Below are positions 16,900-25,193 of a DNA stretch of 64,000 bases, in pieces. Both the position numbers and the translations under genes were made by a program. Numbering within the stretch: the stretch's first letter is position 1; each line of letters starts with the position of its first letter. The stretch lies in the NCBI GenBank assembly GCA_032161045.1, contig JAVHTH010000001.1. One strand, written 5' to 3'. The stretch comes from Fervidibacter sinensis. GTDB taxonomy: Bacteria; Armatimonadota; Fervidibacteria; Fervidibacterales; Fervidibacteraceae. The notes beneath the pieces were generated by a model that did not search any database, was not told where the DNA came from, and worked only from the letters and a program-made list of their open reading frames with translations.

Positions 16900-17175
16900 T
16901 CACCGAATTTTGTAAACTGGCATACCTTTGGGCAAAACTTGTTGGATGTAGACAGGAACATAGCCGAACTTCTCCCGAACTCGTTTGAGCAGAATCTCAA
17001 CTTCCTCATCGCTGTCCACGACCCTTCCCTGATAAACCGCCACCCACTTGCCCTCGTAACCTTTTGCCAAAAGTTCAGAGTGCATTCGCCAAAAGGCACG
17101 CCTGTTCTCTTCCCACTCCTCATTTCCCGTTCCCAAGTCGGGTGCTTCTTTGAGAATTTGCTCGCCGATGTTCAT
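16900..17175 (-). CDS. DUF5678-like small protein, partner of the aspartic protease
   Basis: The 91-residue product contains GKWVAVYQGRVVDSD followed by VREKFGYVPVYIQQV, the pattern I associate with DUF5678, a small family of unknown function. The N-terminal 35 residues are helical and charged. ATG 17175 is preceded by GGTGGTGAT; a longer open frame to 17385 lacks support and overlaps the hydrogenase protease gene. It is transcribed divergently from that gene (43 bases apart) and lies 18 bases upstream of the retropepsin-like gene, so the two form a cassette. Function is not known; an inhibitor or substrate of the protease is one guess. Confidence 0.65.
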   Translation of the reverse strand: MNIGEQILKEAPDLGTGNEEWEENRRAFWRMHSELLAKGYEGKWVAVYQGRVVDSDEEVEILLKRVREKFGYVPVYIQQVLPKGMPVYKIR

Positions 17176-17218
17176 GGAAGAATCACCACCCGCAATTTTA
17201 ACACTACTGCTTTGTGGG

Positions 17219-17755
17219 ATGGTGATAAAGTTGGTTAAAACGGAGGCTGCGAACTTGGACAATTTGCTGAAGGACAAAAAGGTCGCCATTGTGGGTGTCG
17301 GAAATCGCTTGAGGGGCGATGACGGGGTTGGTTCGGTGATTGCTGAAGAACTACAGCCAGTTAAAGGTGAACATGTGCTCGTCATTGATGCAGAGACCGT
17401 GCCTGAAAACTACTTAGGGTTATTGCTGGATGCCAAGCCCGATGTTGTGCTTTTCGTTGATGCAGTGGATTTTGGAAGTCAGGCGGGAGATTGGGTTTTA
17501 TTGCCGCTTTCCGTTTTGGGTGACAAAATCCCATCAACCCATACAGTTTCGTTGAAACTTTTGGGACAAATTTTGGAGAGCAGCGGGATTTCATGTTGGC
17601 TTTTGGCAATTCAGCCGGGGCAAATTGGATTTGGGATGCCGATGAGCGATGCAGTTGTGGCAACGGCACGCCAACTCGTCCAAATGTTAACTCAACTCGT
17701 TGACGGAGAGAGTCTCCGTCCCGCCGAAATGTCAGGGGAGGTGCTTGGGGGATGA
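17219..17755 (+). CDS. [NiFe] hydrogenase maturation protease (HycI/HyaD family)
   Basis: The 178-residue protein starts its domain with VAIVGVGNRLRGDDGVGSVIAEEL, the HycI/HyaD/HoxW signature in which Asp binds the nickel centre of the precursor; VLFVDAVDFGSQAGD holds another conserved Asp. These endopeptidases cut the C-terminal tail of the large subunit after nickel insertion. In keeping with that, the large subunit at 21283 has its second CxxC motif about 40 residues before its end, so a removable tail exists. Start ATG 17219 is chosen; GTG 17222 is close. Its end overlaps the next gene (ATGA). Confidence 0.9.
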   Translation: MVIKLVKTEAANLDNLLKDKKVAIVGVGNRLRGDDGVGSVIAEELQPVKGEHVLVIDAETVPENYLGLLLDAKPDVVLFVDAVDFGSQAGDWVLLPLSVLGDKIPSTHTVSLKLLGQILESSGISCWLLAIQPGQIGFGMPMSDAVVATARQLVQMLTQLVDGESLRPAEMSGEVLGG

Positions 17756-19242
17756 ATGAGCAAGTTTTGCCTTGGTTTCTGCTATTGATCCTGCTACCGT
17801 TAGTCGGCGCATTCATTTGCATTGGGACAAAAAACCGAACGACGGACATCGTTGCTTCCTTATTTGCGGGATTAACTGCCCTTGTTGGGTTGTGGATGAT
17901 TGGGCGATGGGGCTTCACCGGGGTGAGGCTTCACCTTGGCGGTTTGCCCCAATTCGGTCGGTTCGTCGGTAAGGAAGTTTCAATGTTTGGCTTCCTCCTT
18001 GATCCACTCAGTTCAATCATGCTGATGATTGTCGTGGGGCTCGGTTTCCTCGTCACTGTCTACTCGGTCGCATACATCAGTGCTGGTAACAAAGAACACC
18101 CTGTCACCGATGGGCGAGAGCGATACTTTTTCTGGATGCTCGTCTTCATCGCATCAATGGCTGGATTAGTCACATCGTCAAACTTCTTGCAACTCTTCAT
18201 CTTTTGGGAGTTGACGACTATTTGCTCATGGGCACTCATCGGGTTCTACGAAACCGATAGAGCACTTTGGGGTGGTTACAAGGCATTGCTCATGACACAC
18301 GGTGGCGGATTGGCTTTGATGGTCGCCATCGTTGCGCTCTACTTGAACGCTGGCAGTTTTGACTTTGAGGCGTTGAAACTGATCAGCCCAGAAGTTCGTG
18401 GTGCTTTGTTTGCCCTCATCTTCATCTTCATCATGGTCGGTTCTTGGGCGAAAGCAGCGCAGTTCCCATTCCACACATGGCTGCCAGAAGCAATGGAAGC
18501 ACCGACACCCGTCTCCGCTTATTTGCATGCAGCGGCGATGGTGAAAGCAGGCGTCTATTTGGCAGCGAGGCTCATTTTGGAAGGCGGTAAGTTGCCCTAT
18601 TGGGTAGGGTTGCTCACAACCGTGATGGCGCTTGTGACGATGTTCTTTGCCGTGAGCGCTTTCTTCTTCCAAGACGACCTGAAGCGCCTGCTTGCGCTTT
18701 CAACCATCGCCCATCTCAGTTACATCTTGCTTGGCTGCGGCATTTACATCATGTTCAAATCACCCGAGGCGTATCAGGGTGCGCTTTTGCACATTGCAGC
18801 CCACGCTGCGGGCAAAGGTCTTTTGTTCTTGACAGTTGGTGCATTAACCTACTTTTCCGGGACTCGCCGCATCTCTGAACTTTCTGGCGTCGCTTCAAAG
18901 CAACCTCTTATCGCCCTCAGTTTCTTCGTTGGTGTTTTCACTGTCACAGGCGTCCCGCCACTTGCAGCATTCTGGAGCAAATTGTTCCTCGTCATCGGGG
19001 CGCTTCAAAATGGAGCGTTTGGCTACTTCTTGGCATTTGCAATGCTTTTGGAAAGCCTAATCGCTTTCGGGTGGTTCTTGCATGTGGGACAAAAGGTCTT
19101 CTTCGGGACACCTTCACCCCATGTGGAGGCTATAGAAGGCTCTCGGCGTTCCATTGACCTTTCCTTGAGCGTCTTAATCGCAGCCTGCATCCTTATACCT
19201 TTGATAGCACTACCCCTTGCATCAGGGGCTTTGGGAAGGTGA
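17752..19242 (+). CDS. Antiporter-like membrane subunit of the hydrogenase (NuoL/M, MrpD family)
   Basis: The 496-residue protein has about 14 membrane segments and the proton-conducting transporter core. Key features are FIFWELTTICSWALIGFYE (conserved membrane Glu of helix 5), FPFHTWLPEAMEAPTPVSA (helix 7 region with Lys and the PTPVSA loop), and DDLKRLLALSTIAHLSYILL. These charged residues form the ion channel in complex I and Mrp antiporters. It overlaps the preceding protease gene by four bases. It is one of three such subunits in the cluster (others at 19256 and 25194), so the enzyme is built to pump several ions per turnover. Confidence 0.9.
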   Translation: MNEQVLPWFLLLILLPLVGAFICIGTKNRTTDIVASLFAGLTALVGLWMIGRWGFTGVRLHLGGLPQFGRFVGKEVSMFGFLLDPLSSIMLMIVVGLGFLVTVYSVAYISAGNKEHPVTDGRERYFFWMLVFIASMAGLVTSSNFLQLFIFWELTTICSWALIGFYETDRALWGGYKALLMTHGGGLALMVAIVALYLNAGSFDFEALKLISPEVRGALFALIFIFIMVGSWAKAAQFPFHTWLPEAMEAPTPVSAYLHAAAMVKAGVYLAARLILEGGKLPYWVGLLTTVMALVTMFFAVSAFFFQDDLKRLLALSTIAHLSYILLGCGIYIMFKSPEAYQGALLHIAAHAAGKGLLFLTVGALTYFSGTRRISELSGVASKQPLIALSFFVGVFTVTGVPPLAAFWSKLFLVIGALQNGAFGYFLAFAMLLESLIAFGWFLHVGQKVFFGTPSPHVEAIEGSRRSIDLSLSVLIAACILIPLIALPLASGALGR

Positions 19243-19255
19243 GAGGTGACGAAAG

Positions 19256-21259
19256 ATGGTGGCTGAAACTTTGATGAAAACGATTCTGCTGGCAGGTGCC
19301 ATTCTTGCCTTAGGCGTAGTGGTGACAGCGCTGACAGCAGAACAACGGACGCTAACGAGGATTTTGGGGACTTTATTTGCCATTTTGTCCGCCATTGTTC
19401 TACTCTACGCAGGAGTTGGGTTGATAGTCTGGGGAGCGACATCTTCCTTCATCCTGACAGAAATTCCTGCCATCAAAACAAAATTGACACTTCAAGCCGA
19501 TATGCTGAGCGGGTTGTTCCTGACGCTGATCGGAATTTTGACGGTATCGGCAGCATTGCACTCGTATTCCTACCTTGAACATCCACATTACCGTCAAGAG
19601 CACCTCATTCGCTACTACCCAATGCTGCTGCTCTTCATATTGGCGATGGTTGGCGTTGTCGTTGCACACGACATGTTGACTTTCCTTGTGTTCTGGGAAC
19701 TCATGACACTGGCTTCCTATGTCTTGGTCGCTTACGAACGGAGCAAGCCCGAAAATTTGCGTGCTGCGCTCAAATACTTCATCCTGACCCACCTCGGTGC
19801 GCTTTGTTTGCTTGTCGCCGCTGTCATCCTTTGGGTTCAAGGTGGCTCTTTTGAGTTCACGACGATCTTTGCGACATTTGAGAAATTGGCGAAAACTCGC
19901 CCTATGCTCTTGCACGGAGTGCTCACACTCCTTTTCATTGGTTTTGCAACTAAAGCAGCCCTCTTCCCGTTCGGCGATTGGTTGCCCGATGCTCACCCGG
20001 CAGCACCATCGCCAATATCGGCAATGCTTTCCGGCGTGATGATCAAGTTGGGGATTTACGGTTTCCTGAGGTTCTTCGTCTGGCTTCTGCCTACGGCTGC
20101 ATTCCCGTTTGCCTACGATTGGAGTTATGTCTTCGGGATTTTCGGTGTCGTGTCTGCTGTTTTGGGAGGTGCTGCAGCAACTGTCACCTACGACGCAAAA
20201 GTTCTGTTGGCTTATTCATCTATCGCTCAGTCTGGCTTTATCACTTTGGGGATTGGTGCCGGGATGTTCCTGTTCAAGCAAAACCAAGTGCTTGCCAACA
20301 TTGCGATGGCTGGAGCGTTCTTCCACATTGTTGGCGATGCACTTGTTAAGGCTTTGCTGTTCCTAAATGCAGGCTCAGTGCTTTACGCAACTGGCAGCCG
20401 CCGGTTCGCCGATTTGGGAGGTTTACTTGAATCAATGCCTGAAACCGCAGGGACTGCTTTCATCGGTTCAATGGCAATTGCCGGTTTCCCGCCCTTGACA
20501 GCGTTTGTGAGCAAGTGGCTGATTTTACAGTCCCTCCTCTTCTCCCAATCCATCCCTGTGACCTTTTCGGGTGTTGGTATGCTCCTCGCAAGCATCTTCT
20601 CAATCCTCTATTCCGTCAAGTTCTTCGCTTCCTGTTTCCTCATCAAGCCAATGAGGTCAGAGAAATTGGAAGTCCCGTTGACAATGAGGCTCTCCCAACT
20701 TCTCCTGACTTTCCTCATCATTGCGGTCGGATTGTTCCCCGGCACTGTGCTGAGGTGGCTCAGTTGGATTATCGCCGACGCTTCCATGTTCGCAGGTGTT
20801 GAGCAAAGGTTGGCTGAGGTTTGGCAGTGGGCATGGGTTCAACCTTTCACCGGTTCATTTTCGCCTCTTGTCATTGTCGGAATGTTCGTGATTGTCAGCA
20901 TCTTCGCCGTCATAGCAGTTGGGACGGAGCGTCAACCCCGCAAAGCACCAATTTGGCTTGGGGGCGAATTGATAAAGCCTGAGCAATTGGGAGGTCACCC
21001 ACAAGGGGTTCCATTGCGTGAGGAGTTGCTTCAGAGGGCATATCCGAAAGCACCCATCCCCCGCTGGCGACCACCCGCTTGGTTCACTAAATTGCTTGAC
21101 CCTGAGGCTTGGATGTATCGCCCCGTTATCAGTGGTGGTGAATGGATAAGTGATTTGTTGCGGCGAGCCCACACGGGCATCCCGCATCTCTATATCGCTT
21201 GGCAAATTATCGGTGCAGCCATCATCGCCCTTGTCGTTTGGCTTATGTTTAGGTCATGA
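19256..21259 (+). CDS. HyfB/HycC-like antiporter subunit of the hydrogenase
   Basis: The 667-residue protein is of the length of hydrogenase-4 subunit B. Motifs include FLVFWELMTLASYVLVAYE, the loop FPFGDWLPDAHPAAPSPISA, and ILLAYSSIAQSGFITLG-like text (LLAYSSIAQSGFITLG). The C-terminal 90 residues contain a soluble stretch and a last helix, IIGAAIIALVVWLMF. It should be a membrane ion-pumping subunit at the far end of the membrane arm. It starts 13 bases after the preceding subunit with GAGAGGTGACG upstream. Confidence 0.9.
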   Translation: MVAETLMKTILLAGAILALGVVVTALTAEQRTLTRILGTLFAILSAIVLLYAGVGLIVWGATSSFILTEIPAIKTKLTLQADMLSGLFLTLIGILTVSAALHSYSYLEHPHYRQEHLIRYYPMLLLFILAMVGVVVAHDMLTFLVFWELMTLASYVLVAYERSKPENLRAALKYFILTHLGALCLLVAAVILWVQGGSFEFTTIFATFEKLAKTRPMLLHGVLTLLFIGFATKAALFPFGDWLPDAHPAAPSPISAMLSGVMIKLGIYGFLRFFVWLLPTAAFPFAYDWSYVFGIFGVVSAVLGGAAATVTYDAKVLLAYSSIAQSGFITLGIGAGMFLFKQNQVLANIAMAGAFFHIVGDALVKALLFLNAGSVLYATGSRRFADLGGLLESMPETAGTAFIGSMAIAGFPPLTAFVSKWLILQSLLFSQSIPVTFSGVGMLLASIFSILYSVKFFASCFLIKPMRSEKLEVPLTMRLSQLLLTFLIIAVGLFPGTVLRWLSWIIADASMFAGVEQRLAEVWQWAWVQPFTGSFSPLVIVGMFVIVSIFAVIAVGTERQPRKAPIWLGGELIKPEQLGGHPQGVPLREELLQRAYPKAPIPRWRPPAWFTKLLDPEAWMYRPVISGGEWISDLLRRAHTGIPHLYIAWQIIGAAIIALVVWLMFRS

Positions 21260-21282
21260 ACGAGTAAAGGAGGGCGGTCACT

Positions 21283-23010
21283 ATGGTGACCATAGAACGA
21301 AGCACAGAGCAAATCAATCAAGTCGTCGCTGCGTTGCAAGAACGGTTAGGTGAGAAAGTGAGGGCGGTTGAACAACCGACACCTCACCGACTTTATGTCA
21401 CGATAGACCACGATGTGGTTGTTCAAGCAGCAGATACGCTTTTCAACGGCTTGGGTGCAAGGTATCTCATCAGTGCAGGGGTAGACAAAAGACCTCTGAA
21501 CGGGGGCTTTGAAGTTTTGCACTTTTTCGCCTTTGACCAAGCAAATGTCCGGTGTGCACTCGTCATCCCGCTGAAAGGTGACCCTCCTCGCATCCCTTCA
21601 ATCACACCAATTATTCCCGCTGCTGGTTGGGCTGAGCGGGAGTTTAAAGATTTGCTTGGCATAATCCCTGAAGGGCATCCTGACCCACGCCCTCTCGTTC
21701 TGCCGGATGGTTTCCCCGAAGGGCTTTACCCACTCCGCAAGGATTATCCCTACGACTACAAACCGCCACTTGACCCGAACAAAACTTTCCCGTTCAAAGA
21801 ACCACCAGAGGGCACAACTGTTGTGACCGTCGGTCCTTTCTTCCCAGTGCTTGAAGAGCCATCTCAGTGGCGGGTTTTTGTTGACGGTGAAGTTGTCGTT
21901 GGCTGTGACTATCGTGGCTTTTACAATCACCGCTCAGTTGAGAAACTTGGGGAGAGCGCTTTAACTTACAACCAAATCCCGTCACTTGCCGAACGAATTT
22001 GTGGCATTTGCGGGTGCGTCCATTCAACAAGTTATTGTCAAGCGGTTGAAGAGGCGGCGAACATAGATGTCCCGCTGCGAGCAAAAGTTATCCGAACGCT
22101 TATCTTGGAGTTGGAGCGCGTTCACAGTCACTTGCTTTGGCTCGGCTTGGCATGTCACATTCTCGGCTTTGACTATGTCTTCATGCAGTCATGGCGAATC
22201 CGAGAGCCAGTTATGTGGCTCGCTGAATACTTGACAGGCAACAGGAAACATTTCGCCATCAACCTTGTCGGTGGCGTCAGAAGGGACATAACGAAGGAGC
22301 AACACCCTCGCATTTTGGAAGTCATGGACAAGGTTGAGAGGGAGACGAAGGAACTCGCTGAAACGCTTCTAAACGATATGCCTTTGCTCGCTCGCCTGAA
22401 GGGAACAGGTATCTTCACTCCAGAAGAGGTTCGCCTGACAGGTGCGGTCGGACCAACCGCTCGTGGCAGCGGTGTAGCCATTGATGCCCGAAAAGACCAC
22501 CCTTACGCAGCCTATGACATGGTGGAGTTTGATGTTGTGACTTTTGATGGCTGTGACAACTTAGCGCGAACACTCGTGCGCGTGTATGAGACTTTTGAAG
22601 CCATCAAAATCATCCGCCAATGCGTCAAGTTGCTGCAGGAGTTACCCGAAGGAGATTTGATGGCTGAATTGCCCGAAGAAATTCCTCCTTACAAGCAAGG
22701 GATGCATGCGGTTGAAGCACCAAGAGGCGAAGTCTTCCATTATGTCTTGACTGGCGAAAACAACAGACCTTACCGTTGGCGAGTTCGTGCGCCGAGTTAC
22801 CAAAACATTCAGGCTGTGCCTGTAATGTTCAAGCCGGGCACGACTATTGCGGATGTCCCGATAACGCTTGGAAGCGTTGATCCCTGCTTCTCTTGCACTG
22901 AAAGGATGGAGATAATAAATGTCAAGAGCGGGGAGACGAGGGTGTTGACGGAGCAAGAACTTTACCAGTTGTCAAGGCAAAAGACGAAGGAACTGAGAGG
23001 GCAGAAATGA
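21283..23010 (+). CDS. Group-4-type [NiFe] hydrogenase large subunit with fused NuoC domain
   Basis: The 575-residue protein is a fusion like HycE/HyfG. Residues about 1-160 resemble NuoC (WAEREFKDLLGIIPEGHP), and the rest is the NuoD/large-subunit domain. Both nickel-binding motifs are intact: RICGICGCVH near residue 238 and DPCFSCTERM near residue 534. That makes it a true hydrogenase and not a complex I-like or Ehr subunit with lost ligands. The tail after the last CxxC is about 40 residues and could be removed by the maturation protease encoded at 17219. The ATG follows AAAGGAGGGCGG. It is the catalytic core, making or using H2 at the inner face of the membrane. Confidence 0.93.
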   Translation: MVTIERSTEQINQVVAALQERLGEKVRAVEQPTPHRLYVTIDHDVVVQAADTLFNGLGARYLISAGVDKRPLNGGFEVLHFFAFDQANVRCALVIPLKGDPPRIPSITPIIPAAGWAEREFKDLLGIIPEGHPDPRPLVLPDGFPEGLYPLRKDYPYDYKPPLDPNKTFPFKEPPEGTTVVTVGPFFPVLEEPSQWRVFVDGEVVVGCDYRGFYNHRSVEKLGESALTYNQIPSLAERICGICGCVHSTSYCQAVEEAANIDVPLRAKVIRTLILELERVHSHLLWLGLACHILGFDYVFMQSWRIREPVMWLAEYLTGNRKHFAINLVGGVRRDITKEQHPRILEVMDKVERETKELAETLLNDMPLLARLKGTGIFTPEEVRLTGAVGPTARGSGVAIDARKDHPYAAYDMVEFDVVTFDGCDNLARTLVRVYETFEAIKIIRQCVKLLQELPEGDLMAELPEEIPPYKQGMHAVEAPRGEVFHYVLTGENNRPYRWRVRAPSYQNIQAVPVMFKPGTTIADVPITLGSVDPCFSCTERMEIINVKSGETRVLTEQELYQLSRQKTKELRGQK

Positions 23011-23026
23011 GGGTGGTGCATGCAGA

Positions 23027-23935
23027 ATGGTGAAATGGCAAGTTGCTTTGATTTGGGCGATTGCTGTGCCGTTGGTGCTGCTGGCTATTTCGCCTTTGCT
23101 TGACGGTTTGGCTCGCAAGATTAGGGCGAGGCTGCATTCCCGTGTTGGTCCGCCTTTGATCCAAGGCTACCTTGACTTGGCTAAGTTGGCTGGCAAGACC
23201 GACATAACCCCCACCGTCAACACTTTGACCAACTTCCTTCCCTTTTTGGCGCTTGCATCGGCAGTGACCGCCGGCGTTTTTCTGCCAGTCAGTGATTTCG
23301 CCCCCTTTTCGTTCGCAGGTGATTTACTCGTCGTCCTTTACCTTTTGGGACTTTCAACGGTAGCGGTCGTTTTAGGAGGCGCAGCATCGGGCAACCCATA
23401 CAGTTTTCTGGGTGCTGCTCGTGAATTGCAACTGCTTCTGTTCGTTGAACCCGTTTTGGCGTTTGCCCTTTTCGTCCTCGCAGTCAAGGCTGGAACATTC
23501 CGTCTTTCCGAAATTGTCACTTGGCATGTTCAAAACGGCTATACCCTCTCAACCGTTTTGGCGGGCATCAGTGCGCTTTCGGCAATGCTCCCCTACTTCG
23601 GCAAATTACCTTTTGACCTTGCCGAAGCCGAGCAGGAGTTGATGGGCGGTATATTGCTTGAGCAAGCGGGTTGGAGATTGGCGCTTTACCGATGGACATT
23701 CTTTGTCAAGTGGTTTATCGTCACTTGGCTTTTCTGCGAGTTGTTCCTGCCAGTTATCGCTCCCTTCCCACTTAACTTTTTGCTCCTGTTAGTCAAAGTC
23801 TTCGTCGTGTTCTGCATTGCTGCTGTCTTTGAGACTTTATTGGCACGACTTCGCCTTGACCATGCTCGTGCCTTCTTCATCCATGTCGCTTTCTTTGTCC
23901 TGTTCGCTTTGGCTTTCGCTCTGATCGGTTCGTAA
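23027..23935 (+). CDS. NuoH/HycD-like membrane subunit of the hydrogenase
   Basis: The 302-residue membrane protein belongs to the complex I subunit 1 family. Seen are DGLARKIRARLHSRVGPPLIQGYLDL-type text near residue 25 (RLHSRVGPPLIQGYLDL) and LPFDLAEAEQELMGG, the conserved acidic cytoplasmic loop that links the Fe-S arm to the membrane arm. About eight membrane helices are present. It anchors the NuoB-, NuoD- and NuoI-like subunits at the membrane. It starts 16 bases after the large-subunit gene and is followed by a hairpin repeat. Confidence 0.92.
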   Translation: MVKWQVALIWAIAVPLVLLAISPLLDGLARKIRARLHSRVGPPLIQGYLDLAKLAGKTDITPTVNTLTNFLPFLALASAVTAGVFLPVSDFAPFSFAGDLLVVLYLLGLSTVAVVLGGAASGNPYSFLGAARELQLLLFVEPVLAFALFVLAVKAGTFRLSEIVTWHVQNGYTLSTVLAGISALSAMLPYFGKLPFDLAEAEQELMGGILLEQAGWRLALYRWTFFVKWFIVTWLFCELFLPVIAPFPLNFLLLLVKVFVVFCIAAVFETLLARLRLDHARAFFIHVAFFVLFALAFALIGS

Positions 23936-23943
23936 TGACGGCG

Positions 23944-24003
23944 GTAGGACGGGGTTCTATACCCCGCCGACTATAGTCGGCACAGTGTAAAACTGTGCCC
24001 TAC
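23944..24003. repeat. Paired-hairpin repeat inside the hydrogenase operon
   Basis: This 60-bp element lies in the only sizeable gap among the plus-strand hydrogenase genes after 17.2 kb. Left hairpin GGGGTTCTATACCCC, right hairpin CACAGTGTAAAACTGTG, outer ends GTAGGAC and GCCCTAC. Being inside an operon, it either tolerates read-through or modulates the mRNA level of downstream subunits. Confidence 0.7.
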
Positions 24004-24036
24004 AAACGACCTTGAGCCGAAACGGAGGCGAATGAT

Positions 24037-24480
24037 ATGGTTGACAGCAAAGTCAAACAATTGCTGCTGGCGCTGAGGGCGGGAAGGGTTACTTTTGCAT
24101 ATCCGTTTAAACCTCGCCCTTCAGAGCCGGGCTTTCGTGGAAGAGTTGTCGTTGATACGGACAAATGCACTGGATGCGGCGGATGTGCTGATGTTTGCCC
24201 AACAAGGTGCATCCGCATCATTGATGTCTCGCCGACACACAGAATTATCCGCCGCTACCTTGAGCGGTGCATCCATTGTGGTCGTTGTGAGGAAGTCTGT
24301 CGTTACGGTGCCGTTAAACTTGACATGGAGTATGAAATAGCGACGACCGATAAAAGCGATTTGTTCATTGAGCAGCACCTTTTCATGGGCTCGTGCAGCC
24401 GATGTGGGCGCTGCTATGTCCCGCCCACTCCTCTTGACCGTTTGATGGTCGTCGGTTTCCGAAAAGATGAAGAAGCCTGA
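24037..24480 (+). CDS. HycF/HyfH/NuoI-like ferredoxin subunit
   Basis: The 147-residue protein has two [4Fe-4S] motifs, CTGCGGCADVCP and CIHCGRCEEVC, in the paired arrangement of NuoI-like subunits that carry electrons to the NuoB-like subunit. A further CSRCGRC near residue 126 is extra to the usual pattern and might bind zinc or a third cluster. Its ATG follows GGAGGCG. Expected place: the hydrophilic arm of the hydrogenase, between electron-donor subunits and the catalytic core. Confidence 0.9.
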   Translation: MVDSKVKQLLLALRAGRVTFAYPFKPRPSEPGFRGRVVVDTDKCTGCGGCADVCPTRCIRIIDVSPTHRIIRRYLERCIHCGRCEEVCRYGAVKLDMEYEIATTDKSDLFIEQHLFMGSCSRCGRCYVPPTPLDRLMVVGFRKDEEA

Positions 24481-24495
24481 GAGGAGGTTGTCAAG

Positions 24496-25158
24496 ATGGC
24501 AGCGATGGAGACGATTAGGGTTTTGTCTTTGGCGCTGATTTTGACATCATTTGCGGCGATAGAGTTGCGAAACTTGAGAGGCGCCCTTTTGGCTTACATG
24601 CTCCAAGCCTTGCTTTTGGTGGCAATCATTTTCGTGTTCGCCACCATCCACCCGCCACTGTTCATATGGGGAATAACAGCGCTTTTGACGAAGTTTGCAA
24701 TCATTTCATGGCTTTTGGGGCAGTCAATCCACCAAGGTGAGCCGCAGGAATATCCGCCTTTGATTGAACTTTTGCCTTCGGTCTTCATCATCGGTCTGTT
24801 AGCACTCGCCACTTACCGCCTAACTCACACCTACACAACTTTCTTGGCTCCAACGAAACTCGCAACTCAAGAGCCGTTCCGAACCAACATCGCAGTTTCG
24901 CTCACAGTGTTCCTCATTGGTCTTTACGGGATTTTGACCCGTCGGGACGCAATCAAGGTCGTAATTGGACTGTGCTTGATGGAAAATGGTGCTCACTTGT
25001 CACTTGTCAGTTTAGCACCGGGCGTTCGTGAGACCGTTTTGATAGGCATAGTGACCGATGTGGTCATTGCTGTTTGGTTGCTGGTTTACCTTATCAACGA
25101 AATTAGGCGACAATTCGGCTCAACGGACAGTTTCAGGCTTTCTGAACTGCGTTGGTGA
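24496..25158 (+). CDS. HyfE-like membrane subunit (NuoK-related C-terminus)
   Basis: The 220-residue protein has about seven membrane segments. LFIWGITALLTKFAIISWLL and the C-terminal IKVVIGLCLMENGAHLSLV resemble hydrogenase-4 subunit E, whose end is related to NuoK with conserved membrane glutamates (MENG here). It links the HyfB/HyfF-type pumps in the membrane arm. The ATG follows GAGGAGG. Confidence 0.83.
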   Translation: MAAMETIRVLSLALILTSFAAIELRNLRGALLAYMLQALLLVAIIFVFATIHPPLFIWGITALLTKFAIISWLLGQSIHQGEPQEYPPLIELLPSVFIIGLLALATYRLTHTYTTFLAPTKLATQEPFRTNIAVSLTVFLIGLYGILTRRDAIKVVIGLCLMENGAHLSLVSLAPGVRETVLIGIVTDVVIAVWLLVYLINEIRRQFGSTDSFRLSELRW

Positions 25159-25193
25159 TTGGCAATTCTTGAGGGGGTTGAGGTGACAGAGAA

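Noticed and set aside
24180..24460. Third iron-sulfur cluster in the NuoI-like subunit
   Set aside because: CSRCGRC near the end has only three close cysteines and no fourth partner in the usual place; noted only as an oddity.
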